From positions 1-64,000 of the forward strand of contig CAWFMC010000018.1 of the NCBI GenBank assembly GCA_963816725.1: a DNA stretch of 64,000 nucleotides, in the 5' to 3' direction. The notes below the pieces were generated by a model. The model was not told where the DNA came from. It made no database searches and saw nothing but the letters and a program-made list of their open reading frames with translations. Positions 62,730-64,000 of the stretch are shown one piece after another (the first letter of the stretch is position 1; every line of letters starts with the position of its first letter). The stretch is from CAVSUB01 sp963816725. GTDB lineage: Bacteria; Acidobacteriota; Vicinamibacteria; Vicinamibacterales; 2-12-FULL-66-21. Both the position numbers and the translations under genes were made by a program.

Positions 62730-63956
62730 GGCCCCGGGGTCAGCCGCAGCACGACGCTGAAGAGCGCGCCCGCCGCTGGCGATGCCGTTGACCAGCGCCA
62801 CCCCTGCCGACGACTCGCAGGCCGCAGTCGCGAGACGCAGAGCCGACGCCTCCGCGGTAGCCGCGCGCAGACCGGCGATCGGTGGGATGCGGCCGCTGAC
62901 GCCGCAGGCCACGGCCGCGATGACGCTCGCGGCACTCGCCGCGCCGCTCTCACCGATCGCACCCTTGATGGCGGTGACGACCGTGCGCGATCCACCGAAG
63001 AGCGTGCTCAACGCCTGCGCCTCGACCGCGTCCAGCCCCGGGCTCGCATTGGCCGCGGCATAGACCACGTCCACGTCCTGCGGCTCCATGCCGGCATCGG
63101 CGAGCGCGAGCCGCATCGTGCGGACCAGCGGCTCCGGATTGTCGGGCCAAGAATTGAGCGGAACCGCTGCGCCCGACGCCGCCACGCCGGCAATCTCCGC
63201 CAGCGGCGTCGCCCCGCGCGACCGCGCCACCTCGGCGTGTTCCAACCACAACCCGAAACCACCTTCGCCGAGCACGAAGCCGGCGCGCGACGCATCGAAC
63301 GGCGCCACCGACGCGTCCGGCTCACGCGCGGGATTCAGCACGCCGAACCGGTCGTGAACACGGAAGAAGAGGTCGTAGATCGAGTCGATGCCGCCGGCTA
63401 CCACCGCATCGAGCCGCCGCTGACGCAGTAAATCGACCGCCGTCACGATCGCCGCCAGGCCCGAGGCTTCCTTGTGCGCCAGCGTGGCGTTTGGTCCGCG
63501 CAGCTTCATCTCGAGGCCCGTCAGGCCGGCCGCGGCGTTGCCAACAGTGCTGTTGAAGAGCAGCGCCGGGGCGCTGGTCGGGCCGCCGGCGAAGAGCGCG
63601 GTGAGGTAGTCGGCGGTGGCCTGACCCCCGGCACTGTACGTCCCGAACACCACGCCAGCACGATCGTCCCCCGCGTCCGACAACGGGTAGCCCGCCTGTG
63701 CCGCCGCCTGCCGCGCGATGACCAGCGCGAGCGGCCCCGTGTCGTCCATCCGGCGCAGCTTCATGGGCGGAATCCACTTCGCTGGTTCGAATCCGGCGAT
63801 GCGCGACGAGAGCACCGACAAGCACCCGCGCCCGGCAAACGCCGGATCAGGAGCAATGGCCGTACGGCCTTCGAGCAGCGCGTCGCGGAACCCGTCCACC
63901 GAATCGCCGAACGGGGACACGACGCCGAGGCCGGTGATGACGATGGGAGTGGTCAC
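62726..63956 (-). CDS. Ketosynthase-like chain-length-factor homologue, catalytic residues replaced; frameshifted near 62772
   Basis: Thiolase-fold protein related to FabF. The opening MTTPIVITGLGVVSPFGDS is typical. The Cys position of the ACSS motif is Glu (E163 in LAHKEASGL), the NAHGT histidine is lost (YAAANASP, near 302), and the second histidine position is E336 in IKGAIGESGAASA; K331 remains. It thus cannot condense by the normal mechanism and resembles KS-beta partners. The frame from 63956 leaves similarity after VNGIASGG; one surplus base in GGCGGGCG (about 62772) hides the real end ALFSVVLRLTPGP at 62726, giving 409 residues. Confidence 0.8.
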
Positions 63957-64000
63957 GGTGAAGAGTGGGCCGGGAGGCGTACGTTACCATCCTGATCGTG

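Overview
The window is GC-rich with short spacers and densely packed genes. The gene mix suggests an Acidobacteriota genome, most likely of the Vicinamibacteria type. This rests on gene content and style (ADOP-type permease, exported proteins with regulatory-like domains, purine gene order, NtrC/PDZ-kinase pair) and is an inference; there is no rRNA or tRNA here to settle it.

Layout. (1) 1-18 kb, mostly minus strand: tyrS, then a scattered but nearly complete de novo purine locus (purN, purM, purF, purL, purQ, purS, purB, purE, purD). A HEAT-repeat exported protein, an M16 zinc protease and an MtaB-type methylthiotransferase are interspersed, and rlmN, a Tat-exported phosphoesterase and an isoprenylcysteine-methyltransferase-like protein lie on the plus strand. 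(2) 18-23 kb, plus: rpsU starting at TTG, a zinc-ribbon protein with a clear terminator, and a two-gene RND efflux pump. (3) 23.3-31.7 kb, plus: a glycan-type operon with a STAS protein, a UbiA/DPPR-synthase-like prenyltransferase, a DUF362 protein, an unknown basic-tailed protein and four glycosyltransferases, the last five genes joined by 4-bp start/stop overlaps. (4) 31.9-39.7 kb, minus: an NtrC-type regulator, a PDZ-membrane-GAF-PAS histidine kinase, a TonB-receptor-like outer-membrane protein and an exported protein. (5) 40-48 kb: glgC, eno, gpmI, a large polytopic membrane protein and a DEAD-box helicase. (6) 48.6 kb to the end: a Gcr-family membrane protein followed by a biosynthetic-looking locus: a flavin-dependent halogenase-like enzyme, an active ketosynthase, a PHP phosphoesterase, a 960-residue outer-membrane protein, a polysaccharide deacetylase, an acyl carrier protein, a ketoreductase, an ADOP permease, and a second ketosynthase whose catalytic residues are replaced (chain-length-factor-like).

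Two patterns cut across the genes. First, about a dozen spacers are filled by tandem 7-bp repeats of several unrelated unit sequences. At seven loci the arrays come as inverted pairs around a 0-100 bp core, often abutting stop or start codons; one pair is translated as the tail of a glycosyltransferase. Second, four genes (purL, a glycosyltransferase, the ADOP permease and the second ketosynthase) each read through cleanly if exactly one base is removed. That points to either systematic sequence error or real frameshifts.
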